Program-made: the position numbers and the translations under genes
The notes under the pieces: model-generated
Told to the model about the DNA's origin: nothing
Seen by the model: only the letters and a program-made list of their open reading frames with translations
Databases searched by the model: none
Shown here: one piece after another, positions 45,666-54,513 of the stretch
How positions within the stretch are numbered: the first letter of the stretch is position 1
How the letters are laid out: each line of letters starts with the position of its first letter
Assembly (NCBI GenBank): GCA_024280755.1
Contig: JAJRPN010000028.1
Location: 59,667-123,666, forward strand
Length of the DNA stretch: 64,000 nt
Reading direction: 5' to 3'
Origin: Planctomycetota bacterium
GTDB taxonomy: Bacteria > Planctomycetota > Phycisphaerae > Phycisphaerales > UBA1924

Positions 45666-47210
45666 ATGAAGAGGGATTTATCTCAGGCAACTCGATCGAA
45701 TGCCCAAGATTCATCTCCGCGAGTCGGTTGTCCATCGGCTATGAACGAAGATCTTGATCCTGAAGTTGCGTTTGAGTGGCCTCGTGATGCGATGCGCGAT
45801 GGGGATTGGTCTGTTGCTGGTGTGCGTTGGCGTGTGATGCGCAAGGTCTATCCAGATCATCCTGCACCCTGGTTCCAGGGCATCGCTTCTCATTTGCGTG
45901 CTGGCGAGCTCGATCAGGCTCAAGGCTTGATCGATATTGCCAAAGACAAATATCCAAATCATCCCAGTGCGTTGATTCTTCCAGCAGAACTCGCCATCAA
46001 ACATAAGCAATGGCCGATTGCTCAAGGCCTTGTTTCGCAGGCTCAAGAACTGCATGCAGCAAACCCGCAAACATGGATTATCAGTGCAGACCTTGCCGAG
46101 CTTCGTGAAGACTTTGAAGAAGCATCGGCATGCCTATGCAAGGCGATTGAATGCGCGCCCGATCGCCCCAACCTACTCAAGCGATACGCCGAGTTGGCGA
46201 TGGATGCTGAAAAGTATGAAGAAGCCCAAAGGCGGTGGGGGATCTTGCGTGATCGGTTTCCAGAAGTGCAAGCCGGGTATCAACGCGGGGCGCAGGCTGC
46301 GAGTTTGGATGGAGACAATGCGCTTTCCAAGGATTTGCTTCTCAAGCTCAAATATGGCCCAGAATATATATCACCAGATGAGCATATCGAAACGAACCAA
46401 GCGAATCAAGCTGACCAAGCTGTTCATGCCAAGCCTAGCCAGTCGCCTTTGATGATGTTGTTCGGGTTGATCTGGACGAAGGCGATGTTTAATCTGCATT
46501 CTGAGGTTCGGCGAAACTACCTGAGCTTTGGGTGGTGGGTGATTGAGCCTTTGATGTATATGGCGGTCTATCAGCTTGTTTTTGGGTTGTTGCTCAATCG
46601 TGGGGGCGAGAACTATTCGGTTCTGTTGATGACCGGATTAATCCCCTGGATGTGGACGCTCAAAGCGATCAGCGCATCGAGCGGGAGTATTTTCGGCGGG
46701 CAGAGTTTGATGCTTCAGGTCGGGGTGCATCCGATCATGTTCCCAATGGTGATGCTTGTGCAGGCGACGGTCAAACAGATCCCGGTTTTTATCTTGCTCA
46801 TGGGCTTTGTGTGGTTTAACGGGATCGGGCCGGGCTCGCATTGGCTGATGCTTTTACCGATCATGCTTGTCCAACTCTTGTTTACCACAGCTGCGTCGTT
46901 GGCGGTCGCGGGGATCATGCCCTTTGTGCGAGATTTATTGAATCTTGTGCCCACAGGGCTCACGCTGTTGATGTTCTTGTCTGGTATTTTTTATGACTAT
47001 CGCACCATCGACGAAAAATGGCACAGCCTATTCTTGCTCAACCCGGTCGCGTTTTTGATTAAGTGCTATCGGGAGGTGCTTGTTGATCAGGCTGCTCCAG
47101 ATTTCTCGGGACTCGCATGGCGAGGCGTGTTGTGTGCGATCGCTTGCGGCTTGCTCGTGGTGATGTATCACCGATTACGGTATGTGTATCCTCGTGCGGT
47201 GATGGAGTAA
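45666..47210 (+). CDS. Polysaccharide ABC-2 exporter permease fused to an N-terminal TPR domain
   Basis: The 514-residue protein combines two parts. Residues about 25-235 are helical TPR-like repeats (for example WFQGIASHLRAGELDQAQGL, ALILPAELAIKHKQWPIAQG, YAELAMDAEKYEEAQRRWG). Residues 255-514 are an ABC-2 permease of the Wzm/KpsM type: about six helices with LSFGWWVIEPLMYMAVYQL, VLLMTGLIPWMWT and a C-terminal LNPVAFLIKCYREV. The permease normally works with an ATPase, which is the next gene. The TPR part is not usual in this family. ATG 45666 or 45741 may start the protein; neither has a strong Shine-Dalgarno. Confidence 0.88.
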   Translation: MKRDLSQATRSNAQDSSPRVGCPSAMNEDLDPEVAFEWPRDAMRDGDWSVAGVRWRVMRKVYPDHPAPWFQGIASHLRAGELDQAQGLIDIAKDKYPNHPSALILPAELAIKHKQWPIAQGLVSQAQELHAANPQTWIISADLAELREDFEEASACLCKAIECAPDRPNLLKRYAELAMDAEKYEEAQRRWGILRDRFPEVQAGYQRGAQAASLDGDNALSKDLLLKLKYGPEYISPDEHIETNQANQADQAVHAKPSQSPLMMLFGLIWTKAMFNLHSEVRRNYLSFGWWVIEPLMYMAVYQLVFGLLLNRGGENYSVLLMTGLIPWMWTLKAISASSGSIFGGQSLMLQVGVHPIMFPMVMLVQATVKQIPVFILLMGFVWFNGIGPGSHWLMLLPIMLVQLLFTTAASLAVAGIMPFVRDLLNLVPTGLTLLMFLSGIFYDYRTIDEKWHSLFLLNPVAFLIKCYREVLVDQAAPDFSGLAWRGVLCAIACGLLVVMYHRLRYVYPRAVME

Positions 47211-47216
47211 GTGGTC

Positions 47217-47873
47217 ATGGAGCCTGTCGTTTCACTTGTTGATGTTGGTGTGCGGTACAAACGCAAGGGGAGTATTTTTCGCCGATCGTCCTACTACCAA
47301 GCGTTGGAATCGGTGAATCTTGAAATCTTCCCTGGCGAAACGCTTGGCGTGCTTGGCCGAAATGGTGCAGGAAAATCGACGCTCTTGCGTGTGCTCGCCG
47401 GGATATTGCATCCTGATCAAGGCGAAGTCATCAACAACGGCCACTCCGTATCGCTCTTGGCGTTGCAAGCCGGTTTTGATCCTGTACTCAACGGACACGA
47501 AAACGCGATTCTGAGCGGAATGCTCCAAGGGCTCACCCGCAAAGAGGTGACGAGCCGAGTCGATGAGATCCGTGAGTACGCAGACATCGGCGAGTTCTTC
47601 AACGAGCCGGTGCGGACTTATTCGACAGGGATGCGTGCTCGGCTCGGTTTCGCGATCGCTACGATTACGCGTCCCGATGTGCTGTTGATCGATGAGGTGC
47701 TTGGGGTGGGTGATCAAGAGTTTCGTGAGAAGTCGGAGCAGACACTGACTACAAGAATTAAATCTGGGCAATCGGTTGTGCTTGTTACGCATTCACAGGC
47801 TCAGACAAGGCATTTGTGCGATCGTCTCGTGGAGCTAGAGCACGGTCTGGTACATGCGGTGGAGCGGGTATAG
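47217..47873 (+). CDS. Polysaccharide ABC exporter ATPase (Wzt/KpsT-like)
   Basis: A 218-residue ABC nucleotide-binding protein. It has Walker A GRNGAGKST, the signature YSTGMRARLGFAIA, and Walker B DVLLIDEVL with GVGDQEF (D-loop side), all characteristic of the KpsT/Wzt type. No C-terminal carbohydrate-binding extension as in some Wzt proteins is present. ATG 47217 is best spaced from GGAG at 47204; GTG 47211, right after the permease stop, is an alternative. It pairs with the fused permease just upstream. Confidence 0.93.
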   Translation: MEPVVSLVDVGVRYKRKGSIFRRSSYYQALESVNLEIFPGETLGVLGRNGAGKSTLLRVLAGILHPDQGEVINNGHSVSLLALQAGFDPVLNGHENAILSGMLQGLTRKEVTSRVDEIREYADIGEFFNEPVRTYSTGMRARLGFAIATITRPDVLLIDEVLGVGDQEFREKSEQTLTTRIKSGQSVVLVTHSQAQTRHLCDRLVELEHGLVHAVERV

Positions 47874-47944
47874 GCATTCCTTGTGCTCGATGACTAGTAT
47901 CGAGAGCCTCTGCTTGAGTGCGTTTTTAAAGGATTTTACATCAA

Positions 47945-48874
47945 ATGATCAGCAGTTTTATCAATTCCAAGTTTGAGAGTCAGGTCCAAGATCGCATTGC
48001 GCAACTGCCTGAGGATGCCTCGTTGCATGATCTCTTTGGCGGCTGCTCTGATGAGCTCTGGCTTTGGGTGCTCACCCAAGGACGCAGGACAATACCTCAG
48101 ATTACAAGTTTGCTCCCGACTCTTCCCGATGAGCAGCTTCAGATGCAGTACACCGGCAAGAGCGGCGACGATGGATTGAATCAAGCACTTAGCGCGATCA
48201 GTGTTATGCGTGACGGGGCCGAGCGGTGCGGGTTTGATCTGAGTAAACCTGACATGAACATTTTGGACTTTGGGTGTGGTTGGGGACGGATCACCCAGAC
48301 TTTGCTCAGAGATACACAAATCAAGAATCTTGCCGGGGCTGATGTACAGCAGGGAGTGCTCGATATGTGCGTACAGAGCGGGCTGAGTTGTCAGTTCTCG
48401 TGTGTTGAGCCATGGCCTCCAACGAAGCTCGAGTCGGCGTCCTTTGATCTGATCTTTGCATATTCTGTATTTAGTCATCTTTCCCAAGAGAATCACATGG
48501 CGTGGGTTGAAGAGTTGGCATCGAAGCTCAAGCCTGGCGGCGTGCTCGCGGTCACCACTCGTCCTCGATCATTTATCACGATGGTCAAAGAGTTGCGATC
48601 TCGCAAGGATCTGCCGGCGCATGCCAATGGTGCCGCAGCGGCGTTCATGGATACCTCGGCATGGTTGGGTCGATATGATGCGGGCGAGTTTTGCTTTGAT
48701 ATCGCCGGAAGCGGGGGGAAGAATCTCGCAGGCGGATATTATGGTGAGGCGATCGTACCCAAACAGTTTATCGAGCGTCATTGGAGCAAGTTCTTTGATC
48801 GCATCGAGTTCATCCATGCTCATGAGCACGGCAAGTTCGATCAGAGTGTGATCATCGCTCGGCGAAGCTTGTAA
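47945..48874 (+). CDS. SAM-dependent methyltransferase in the polysaccharide locus
   Basis: A 309-residue protein with a class I methyltransferase fold in its middle: NILDFGCGWGRITQ (motif I), then DVQQGVLDMC and LIFAYSVFSHLSQENH (motif IV-like) and LKPGGVLAVTTRP. An N-terminal helical domain of about 95 residues precedes it. The acceptor is unknown; its location suggests modification of a sugar or lipid intermediate. AAAGGA lies 12 bases before the start. Confidence 0.83.
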   Translation: MISSFINSKFESQVQDRIAQLPEDASLHDLFGGCSDELWLWVLTQGRRTIPQITSLLPTLPDEQLQMQYTGKSGDDGLNQALSAISVMRDGAERCGFDLSKPDMNILDFGCGWGRITQTLLRDTQIKNLAGADVQQGVLDMCVQSGLSCQFSCVEPWPPTKLESASFDLIFAYSVFSHLSQENHMAWVEELASKLKPGGVLAVTTRPRSFITMVKELRSRKDLPAHANGAAAAFMDTSAWLGRYDAGEFCFDIAGSGGKNLAGGYYGEAIVPKQFIERHWSKFFDRIEFIHAHEHGKFDQSVIIARRSL

Positions 48875-48912
48875 GAGTCATCAACTGAGTGTCTGAAAAT
48901 TGAGGGCGACCA

Positions 48913-49839
48913 ATCGAAGTTTCCATTCTCATCCCGGTGCGCAATGGCGTTTCTTATACGCGCGCATGTCTTGAATCGCTATTCGAGTCGATGCCTACAG
49001 ATTGGACGATCGGGCAAGACTTTGAAGTGATCGTATTCGACGATGCAAGCACCGATTCCACGAGTGCGCTCCTCGCAGAGTATGAAGATCGGATCACGGT
49101 TATTGTCGGCGATGGGCACGGCTGGTATGCACACAACAATAATGCGATGGCTAAGCTGGCGAACGGGCGATGGCTGTGCATGCTCAATAACGACACTATT
49201 CTCGAACCGGGCTGGCTTGAGCCGATGCTTGAACTGGCAGAGTCCAAGCCAAGTGTTGGTGTTGTTGGCAATATTCATGTGTTTCCAAACCGGAAAACCG
49301 TGAATCATGCTGGGGTGGTGTTTAATGAACATCGCATTCCACGCAACCTGTATGACGGGCTTGCGATCACGACACCTGGTATCCAACAAGATCGCCAACT
49401 CCAAGCTGCGATGGCTGCCTGTTGGATTACGCCAAAGTCGCTCTATGATCAGCTCGACGGCTTCGATGAAGGGTATCGAACAGGCTCGGAAGATGTTGAT
49501 TATTGCCAGCGTGTGCGCGAGGCAGGTTCTCAGGTTTGGATCGCAGGACAAAGCGTAATCGTCCATCACGGCGGCTCCACCCCAGGGCGATATGCACACG
49601 AAGCAATCAATGAACGCAGGTTTCTTGATCGATGGGCAGAGACAATCGAAGTTGACTGGCGAACCGTGGGTTCAAACGAAGGAGTCAACTGGCCTTGCCG
49701 AACCGTTGTTTATCGGTTTGCGAGGGCTGTTTGGCGGAATCCATTGGTGAAGGTGCTGATGGGGCCGGTGATGAACACTGCGGCGGGCGTTCGATTTCGT
49801 CAGTGTATTGTTCGTAAGCTCGTCAATAGTTCAAGCTGA
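48913..49839 (+). CDS. Family 2 glycosyltransferase, apparent ATC start
   Basis: A GT-A-fold enzyme of about 308 residues. The expected beginning EVSILIPVRNGVSYTRACLE is encoded directly after a TGA, with no ATG, GTG or TTG before EVSILIPV; GTG at 48937 would delete the first beta-strand. ATC at 48913 fits, with GAGGG six bases upstream. Further motifs are FDDASTDST, DGHGWYAHNNNAMAKLANG, LNNDTILEPGWLEPM and FDEGYRTGSEDVDYCQR, typical of rhamnosyl/N-glycosyl transferase subfamilies. It lies among polysaccharide genes. Confidence 0.87.
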   Translation: MEVSILIPVRNGVSYTRACLESLFESMPTDWTIGQDFEVIVFDDASTDSTSALLAEYEDRITVIVGDGHGWYAHNNNAMAKLANGRWLCMLNNDTILEPGWLEPMLELAESKPSVGVVGNIHVFPNRKTVNHAGVVFNEHRIPRNLYDGLAITTPGIQQDRQLQAAMAACWITPKSLYDQLDGFDEGYRTGSEDVDYCQRVREAGSQVWIAGQSVIVHHGGSTPGRYAHEAINERRFLDRWAETIEVDWRTVGSNEGVNWPCRTVVYRFARAVWRNPLVKVLMGPVMNTAAGVRFRQCIVRKLVNSSS

Positions 49840-49871
49840 ATCATGATCCCTATTTGAGGCTATGATTCCCT

Positions 49872-51782
49872 ATGAATACTGATCATCTTGTTGCTCATGG
49901 GCATTGCCCGGCATGCGGGCAGGACACGACATTCCGATCCAAAGAACATTGGCTCAGCGATCACTTTCTCTGTGACAACTGCGGTTCAATCCCCCGAGAA
50001 CGGGCGTTGATGCGTGTGATCGAGATGTATTATCCCAACTGGCGAGACTTACGGATTCATGAATCATCGCCTGGAAATCGGGGAACAAGTGTGACTTTGC
50101 GGCGAGAGTGCAAGAACTACACAGCGTCTCAATATGATACAAAGATTGCGTTTGGTAAAAAGCATCGGAGTGGTTCGTATCAGAGTGAGGATCTTGAGAA
50201 TCAAACATTTGAGGACGAGGCCTTTGATCTTGTGATTACGCAAGATGTGATGGAGCATGTGTTTGACCCTGATGCAGCATTTCGTGAGATTTCAAGAACG
50301 CTGCGTCCTGGTGGGGCGCATATTTTTACGACGCCTTTGGTCAATAAGGGTGATCAGACTCAACGATGCGCGATACTGCATGAAGACGGGGTAGTCGAGC
50401 ATCTCCGTGAACCAGAGTATCACGGGAACCCAATCGATTCATCGGGCTCGCTGGTGACCTTTCGCTGGGGCTATGACATCACCCGGCGGGTCATGGATGC
50501 GTGCGGCTTGATGACGACGATGATCTGTATTGATGATCTGAGCATGGGGATCCGTGCGGAGTATATCGAGGTGTGTGTGACACACAAGCCTGCGTTGATT
50601 GGCGAGTGTACGAAAGAGAAAGAGCCAACCCAGGACAAAGCCCCTGAACGGATCAACTTCGATCTTCATCGTCCCGGAGTAACGCCGGGGAATCTTCATG
50701 CTGGGAGTTGTCGGTGGTCAGAGCCTCATGAGCGTTCGGCTATTGGGACGATCCCTGAGAGTCTCGACGAGCATCCTCGTCGAGATGAGTTGCTCGAGGC
50801 GTTCGATGCACAGGCGTATCTGAAGATGAACAGCGATTTGGCTCGAGCTGGGATTACAGTTGAAACCGCACGCGAGCACTTTCTAGAGTATGGATATCGG
50901 CAGCGCCGGGTATTCTCAAAGCATCTCTATGACACGCTCGATGCAAAGTTTTATCGACAGCGGTATCCGCAGCTCGAGCTATCTAATCGGCATGATGCCA
51001 ATGTCCATTATGCGTATGTTGGTCGGTATGAGGACAAGATCCCCAACAAGATCACCGATGAGCACATGAACGCGAGGGTTCATTTGTTTCAGATGGGAAA
51101 GGTCGGGTCGATCTCGATCCGCGACGCGATCAAACAGGCCGGCGGGGGGGAGAGTGTTCATGTCCATTGGGCGGATCACTATCACAAAACTATGCCAACG
51201 CTTGGGGTGCATTACAGCCGAGTGCTCAACCATCATCGATCAAAGCCTGCAGCGGTAGTTGTTGGCGTTCGTGATCCATTTGAACGGGTGATCTCGGGGT
51301 TTTTCCAAGAGGCGGAATCAAACGGGATTGAAAAACAACTCGCCGATGACCAGGGGGTGGTCGCCGAGATTCAAAGCCGATTGAAGCGTGATGCATGGGT
51401 GATTTGCAACTGGTTTGACCATCAGTTCTATTCAGGGCTCGATATCTACGACAAGCCATTTGATCATCAAGCGGGGTTTGTGGTGATGGAGAATCAGAGT
51501 CTTCGGGTCTTTGTGTATCGGCTCGATGCGCTCGATCGCCTTGAGCAGCCGCTTGCTTCATTTCTCGGGCTTAGTAAGTTGAAGATGTTACAAAAGAATA
51601 CAAGCAAGGGCAAGGGGTACGCATCGCAGTACCAGAGGGTTGCTCAGCAGTTTCAGGTTCCTGATCAAGTTGCCAATAGTCTTGCTGAATCTGTGTACAC
51701 CAAGCATTTCTTTACAGATCAAGAGCGAGAGCAAATGCTCAAACGGTGGTCTTCATCGCACGAAGATATCTGTATGCTATAA
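49872..51782 (+). CDS. Multidomain protein: zinc ribbon, methyltransferase, FDA repeats, sulfotransferase-like
   Basis: A 636-residue fusion. It starts with a four-cysteine zinc ribbon (Cys12, Cys15, Cys34, Cys37). A methyltransferase domain (about 50-240) follows, with FDLVITQDVMEHVFDPDAA and ISRTLRPGGAHIFTTP. Two repeats of the type FDAQAYLKMNSDL and LDAKFYRQRYPQL (about 309-390) match those in the 1521-residue protein at the other end of the locus. The last part has HLFQMGKVGSISIRD, a P-loop-like phosphosulfate-binding segment, and VVVGVRDPFERVISGFFQ, as in sulfotransferases or NKWYS-type polysaccharide proteins. A sugar-modifying function is inferred; substrates are unknown. Confidence 0.75.
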   Translation: MNTDHLVAHGHCPACGQDTTFRSKEHWLSDHFLCDNCGSIPRERALMRVIEMYYPNWRDLRIHESSPGNRGTSVTLRRECKNYTASQYDTKIAFGKKHRSGSYQSEDLENQTFEDEAFDLVITQDVMEHVFDPDAAFREISRTLRPGGAHIFTTPLVNKGDQTQRCAILHEDGVVEHLREPEYHGNPIDSSGSLVTFRWGYDITRRVMDACGLMTTMICIDDLSMGIRAEYIEVCVTHKPALIGECTKEKEPTQDKAPERINFDLHRPGVTPGNLHAGSCRWSEPHERSAIGTIPESLDEHPRRDELLEAFDAQAYLKMNSDLARAGITVETAREHFLEYGYRQRRVFSKHLYDTLDAKFYRQRYPQLELSNRHDANVHYAYVGRYEDKIPNKITDEHMNARVHLFQMGKVGSISIRDAIKQAGGGESVHVHWADHYHKTMPTLGVHYSRVLNHHRSKPAAVVVGVRDPFERVISGFFQEAESNGIEKQLADDQGVVAEIQSRLKRDAWVICNWFDHQFYSGLDIYDKPFDHQAGFVVMENQSLRVFVYRLDALDRLEQPLASFLGLSKLKMLQKNTSKGKGYASQYQRVAQQFQVPDQVANSLAESVYTKHFFTDQEREQMLKRWSSSHEDICML

Positions 51783-51788
51783 TTTCAT

Positions 51789-52595
51789 ATGGTCCACGAG
51801 TTTTCTAATTGCCACAACTCTTTGGCATTTCAAGAGCATCCGCATCCCCTGATATTTGTGCACATTCCAAAGACAGGTGGGACTTCGTTTGGGAACGCTC
51901 TGCGAGTAGCCTTGCTTAGGCAGTCTGTTGTCATGTTCACCAGCAATAAATCTCTTGATAAATTTCGGTCTGCCCCGAAAAAAATTAACCAATCTCAGGT
52001 GCAAGTCGTTGGGGGGCATATTCCATTTCCTGAATTCCGTAACCACGGATTCGATGGTTGGGCATTTACCGTTATTCGGGAGCCACGAGATCGAATTATT
52101 TCGCAGTATCATTTTTTTAACAGCAGTAGGCATCGAGACCATAAAGATCTTTGTGTGTCAACGCCGGGTGATTACTTAGGTTACTTGCGTAAAAATTCTG
52201 TGTATTCAAATATCCAGTGTCGGTTTGTATCGGGTGAGCCTACTGCACGAGCAGCAATTGAGAAGCTTAAAAATGACCGCCTAATAGCGGTGTCGCTGGA
52301 TCAAATAGATAAACTGGCGAAATCAATAAGCTCAAACTGGACAAAGTCACTTGAGATCCCTCGGGATAATGTTTCTTTAGATGAGCCTCAGGGAGTTTTG
52401 TCTGATTTGCTCAATGAGGCGCCGGATCTCTATGATGAAGATCTTAAGCTTTATGAATATGTACAGGCGAACAGTGAAGGCATGATTGCTCGGGTTTCGC
52501 GGGCAGTCAACGAGGGCCAGATCTGCTTGACGCCTAGGGTTGGGTATTGGCAAAGTCTTTGTGGAATGTTTCGGAGCAATAAGCCATCAGCTTAG
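51789..52595 (+). CDS. Sulfotransferase family protein
   Basis: A 268-residue sulfotransferase with the two PAPS-binding motifs: the 5'-phosphosulfate loop IFVHIPKTGGTSFG near residue 27 and the 3'-phosphate region FTVIREPRDRIISQYHFF near residue 95. It probably transfers sulfate to a carbohydrate. Codon composition is noticeably AT-richer than its neighbours, suggesting acquisition from elsewhere. It starts six bases after the preceding gene and converges with the next glycosyltransferase gene, with a four-base overlap of stop regions. Confidence 0.82.
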   Translation: MVHEFSNCHNSLAFQEHPHPLIFVHIPKTGGTSFGNALRVALLRQSVVMFTSNKSLDKFRSAPKKINQSQVQVVGGHIPFPEFRNHGFDGWAFTVIREPRDRIISQYHFFNSSRHRDHKDLCVSTPGDYLGYLRKNSVYSNIQCRFVSGEPTARAAIEKLKNDRLIAVSLDQIDKLAKSISSNWTKSLEIPRDNVSLDEPQGVLSDLLNEAPDLYDEDLKLYEYVQANSEGMIARVSRAVNEGQICLTPRVGYWQSLCGMFRSNKPSA

Positions 52596-53458
52596 AGTGA
52601 TTGGATGGGATGTTTTTTGAGTTGAGTATTCCAGAACGCTTTTCGCGTGGTGACAAAGCGGTTGAAAAAATGTTCCCAGTGATCAGGGTGCGGGGCAAGC
52701 GAGTTGGCGGGCGTACCCAGGCATTCGCACATGTCGTGATACCGTTGGATCACCTCATCGCACTCTTTTTCGAGCAGCGGGCGAACTTGTTCGGTCGTGT
52801 TTGAATCATGCGTGCGATAGGCCATCAACTCTTGGTCGATCAAAACTGGTTCAGTGTGCCATAGACTGCGGATCAAGAAATCCCAATCATGCACAAACTT
52901 GTGTTCGCTAAAGCCGCCGAGCTTTTTGTAGAGGGACCGCGTAAACACAAAGTTGCCGCTGGTGACCGTGAAGTTTGCTTCGAGGAGCGCGAAGCCGAGC
53001 GTTGGGTTTGTGTTGATGTATTCCAGCGATTCGCTGTACCATTTTGCCCAGGCCGAATCGTTCGCTAAGGGTCTGCTCTGGTCATCTATCAGCTCAAGCT
53101 TGCTAAACGCGAGCGCAAACTCGTGGGTTTCTACTTCTGGGAGCATCGCAGAAAACCGACCAGGAAGATAAAAATCATCCGAGTTGAGGATACTCAATAC
53201 TGGCGAAGATGATGCCTCGATGCCTCGCATGATTGCATGATGGGCGCCGTGGTTCTCTTGCTCAATCAACTGAGTGTTTCGATCGGGATACTGCTCGAAC
53301 ACCGATCGAATCACGGCAACACTCTCGTCGGCCGATCCATCATCAACGATCACGAGTTCAAGATCATCAACATCTTGATCGAGTGCAGAGCGAATCGCTT
53401 GGGCGATGTATGGGCTGTGGTTATAGCTCGGGATGACAACGCTTACGCGGGGGGGCAT
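52592..53458 (-). CDS. Family 2 glycosyltransferase
   Basis: A 288-residue GT2 enzyme beginning RVSVVIPSYNHSPYIAQAI, with VIVDDGSADESV, LNSDDFYLPGRF (metal-binding DxD-like) and a C-terminal region with HKFVHDWDFLIRSL. The domain is complete. It starts three bases from the epimerase stop on the same strand and probably forms an operon with the epimerase and the giant protein gene, transcribed from 59.1 kb leftward. Confidence 0.9.
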   Translation of the reverse strand: MPPRVSVVIPSYNHSPYIAQAIRSALDQDVDDLELVIVDDGSADESVAVIRSVFEQYPDRNTQLIEQENHGAHHAIMRGIEASSSPVLSILNSDDFYLPGRFSAMLPEVETHEFALAFSKLELIDDQSRPLANDSAWAKWYSESLEYINTNPTLGFALLEANFTVTSGNFVFTRSLYKKLGGFSEHKFVHDWDFLIRSLWHTEPVLIDQELMAYRTHDSNTTEQVRPLLEKECDEVIQRYHDMCECLGTPANSLAPHPDHWEHFFNRFVTTRKAFWNTQLKKHPIQSL

Positions 53459-53460
53459 AA

Positions 53461-54513
53461 TTATGCACCTCCAGCGATTGGCCCGGCTATTGGCCCAGCA
53501 GTTGGCAAGGTTGATGTCGGGCTTGGCTCAATCGTTGAGGCGGTGTGATAAGACTTCATCCACTGATATGCGGTGTGAAGTCCGTCCTCAAACTTGATCT
53601 TCGACTCCCATCCAAGTTCCACTTTGGCGCGTGTGCCGTCGAGTATGCTCGCAGAGATATCTATTTTTCGTGCTTTGTGTCGGGTGATTTGTATCTTTCG
53701 GCCAAGAACCGTTTCGATGGATTCAAGAACTTCGTTCACGCTCCTGCCTTGTCCGCTGCCAACATTAAACACGCGTTGCGATCCTCGATAGCTCCCGGTT
53801 TGAAGCATTGCTTCAACAACATCGCTGATATGAACAAAGTCGCGGATCGTCTCGCCATCGCCATAGATATCGACGGGTTTGTCGCTAAGCAATCGATCCA
53901 GTACGGTTGCGATGAGCCCTTGTCCAGAACGCGGAAGTTGGTACGGCCCATACGGATTGGCAACACGCAGCGAGAACCCTTGGATATCACCTCGCTTATC
54001 AAACAACGAAAGATACTGTTCAATCGCGACCTTGGCGAGTGCATAGCTATTTGAAGGGTTCGTCGTTGAAGCTTCTTGTGAAGGCAACTCAGCATTCGGG
54101 CCATAGACCATTCCGCCGGAAGAAACGGATATGACCTTTGACACTTTGTTCTGAACGCACTGCTCGAAGAACCGGACCGCGCCGAGGACATTGGTTTGAA
54201 CATGATCCGAGATGCTGCGTTCGGCATCCATAGGCGAGGCGTTCCCCGCGAGGTAGTACACAACATCAACATCTTGAAGCACCGCGTTGATCGCGATTGT
54301 GTTCTCTAGATCGCCTTGGACCCACTTTGCATCTTTGATCGCAGCAGGGAACCTTGGCAATCGGCCATAGCCAACAACATTGGCGCCCTGGGCGAGCAAT
54401 GCACGGATCAGGTTTGTGCCAATGAACCCGCCGCCGCCAGCAACGACAACGCGCATCCCCTCAAGCGAAGAGTCCGCTTGCGATTGCTCGTGTTGTTTGG
54501 CGTGTGTGTTCAT
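53461..54513 (-). CDS. NAD-dependent epimerase/dehydratase (SDR extended)
   Basis: A 350-residue sugar-nucleotide epimerase-like enzyme. An N-terminal Rossmann fold carries VVVAGGGGFIGTNLIRAL; the active site includes VSSGGMVYG and the YALAK sequence (Tyr-x3-Lys), both typical of the family. The GDGETIRDFVHISDVV segment matches UDP-glucose epimerase/UDP-xylose synthase-type enzymes; the specific reaction cannot be fixed. The C-terminus has a simple-repeat tail (TAGPIAGPIAGGA). Its start overlaps the stop of the 1521-residue protein gene (ATGA). Confidence 0.9.
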   Translation of the reverse strand: MNTHAKQHEQSQADSSLEGMRVVVAGGGGFIGTNLIRALLAQGANVVGYGRLPRFPAAIKDAKWVQGDLENTIAINAVLQDVDVVYYLAGNASPMDAERSISDHVQTNVLGAVRFFEQCVQNKVSKVISVSSGGMVYGPNAELPSQEASTTNPSNSYALAKVAIEQYLSLFDKRGDIQGFSLRVANPYGPYQLPRSGQGLIATVLDRLLSDKPVDIYGDGETIRDFVHISDVVEAMLQTGSYRGSQRVFNVGSGQGRSVNEVLESIETVLGRKIQITRHKARKIDISASILDGTRAKVELGWESKIKFEDGLHTAYQWMKSYHTASTIEPSPTSTLPTAGPIAGPIAGGA

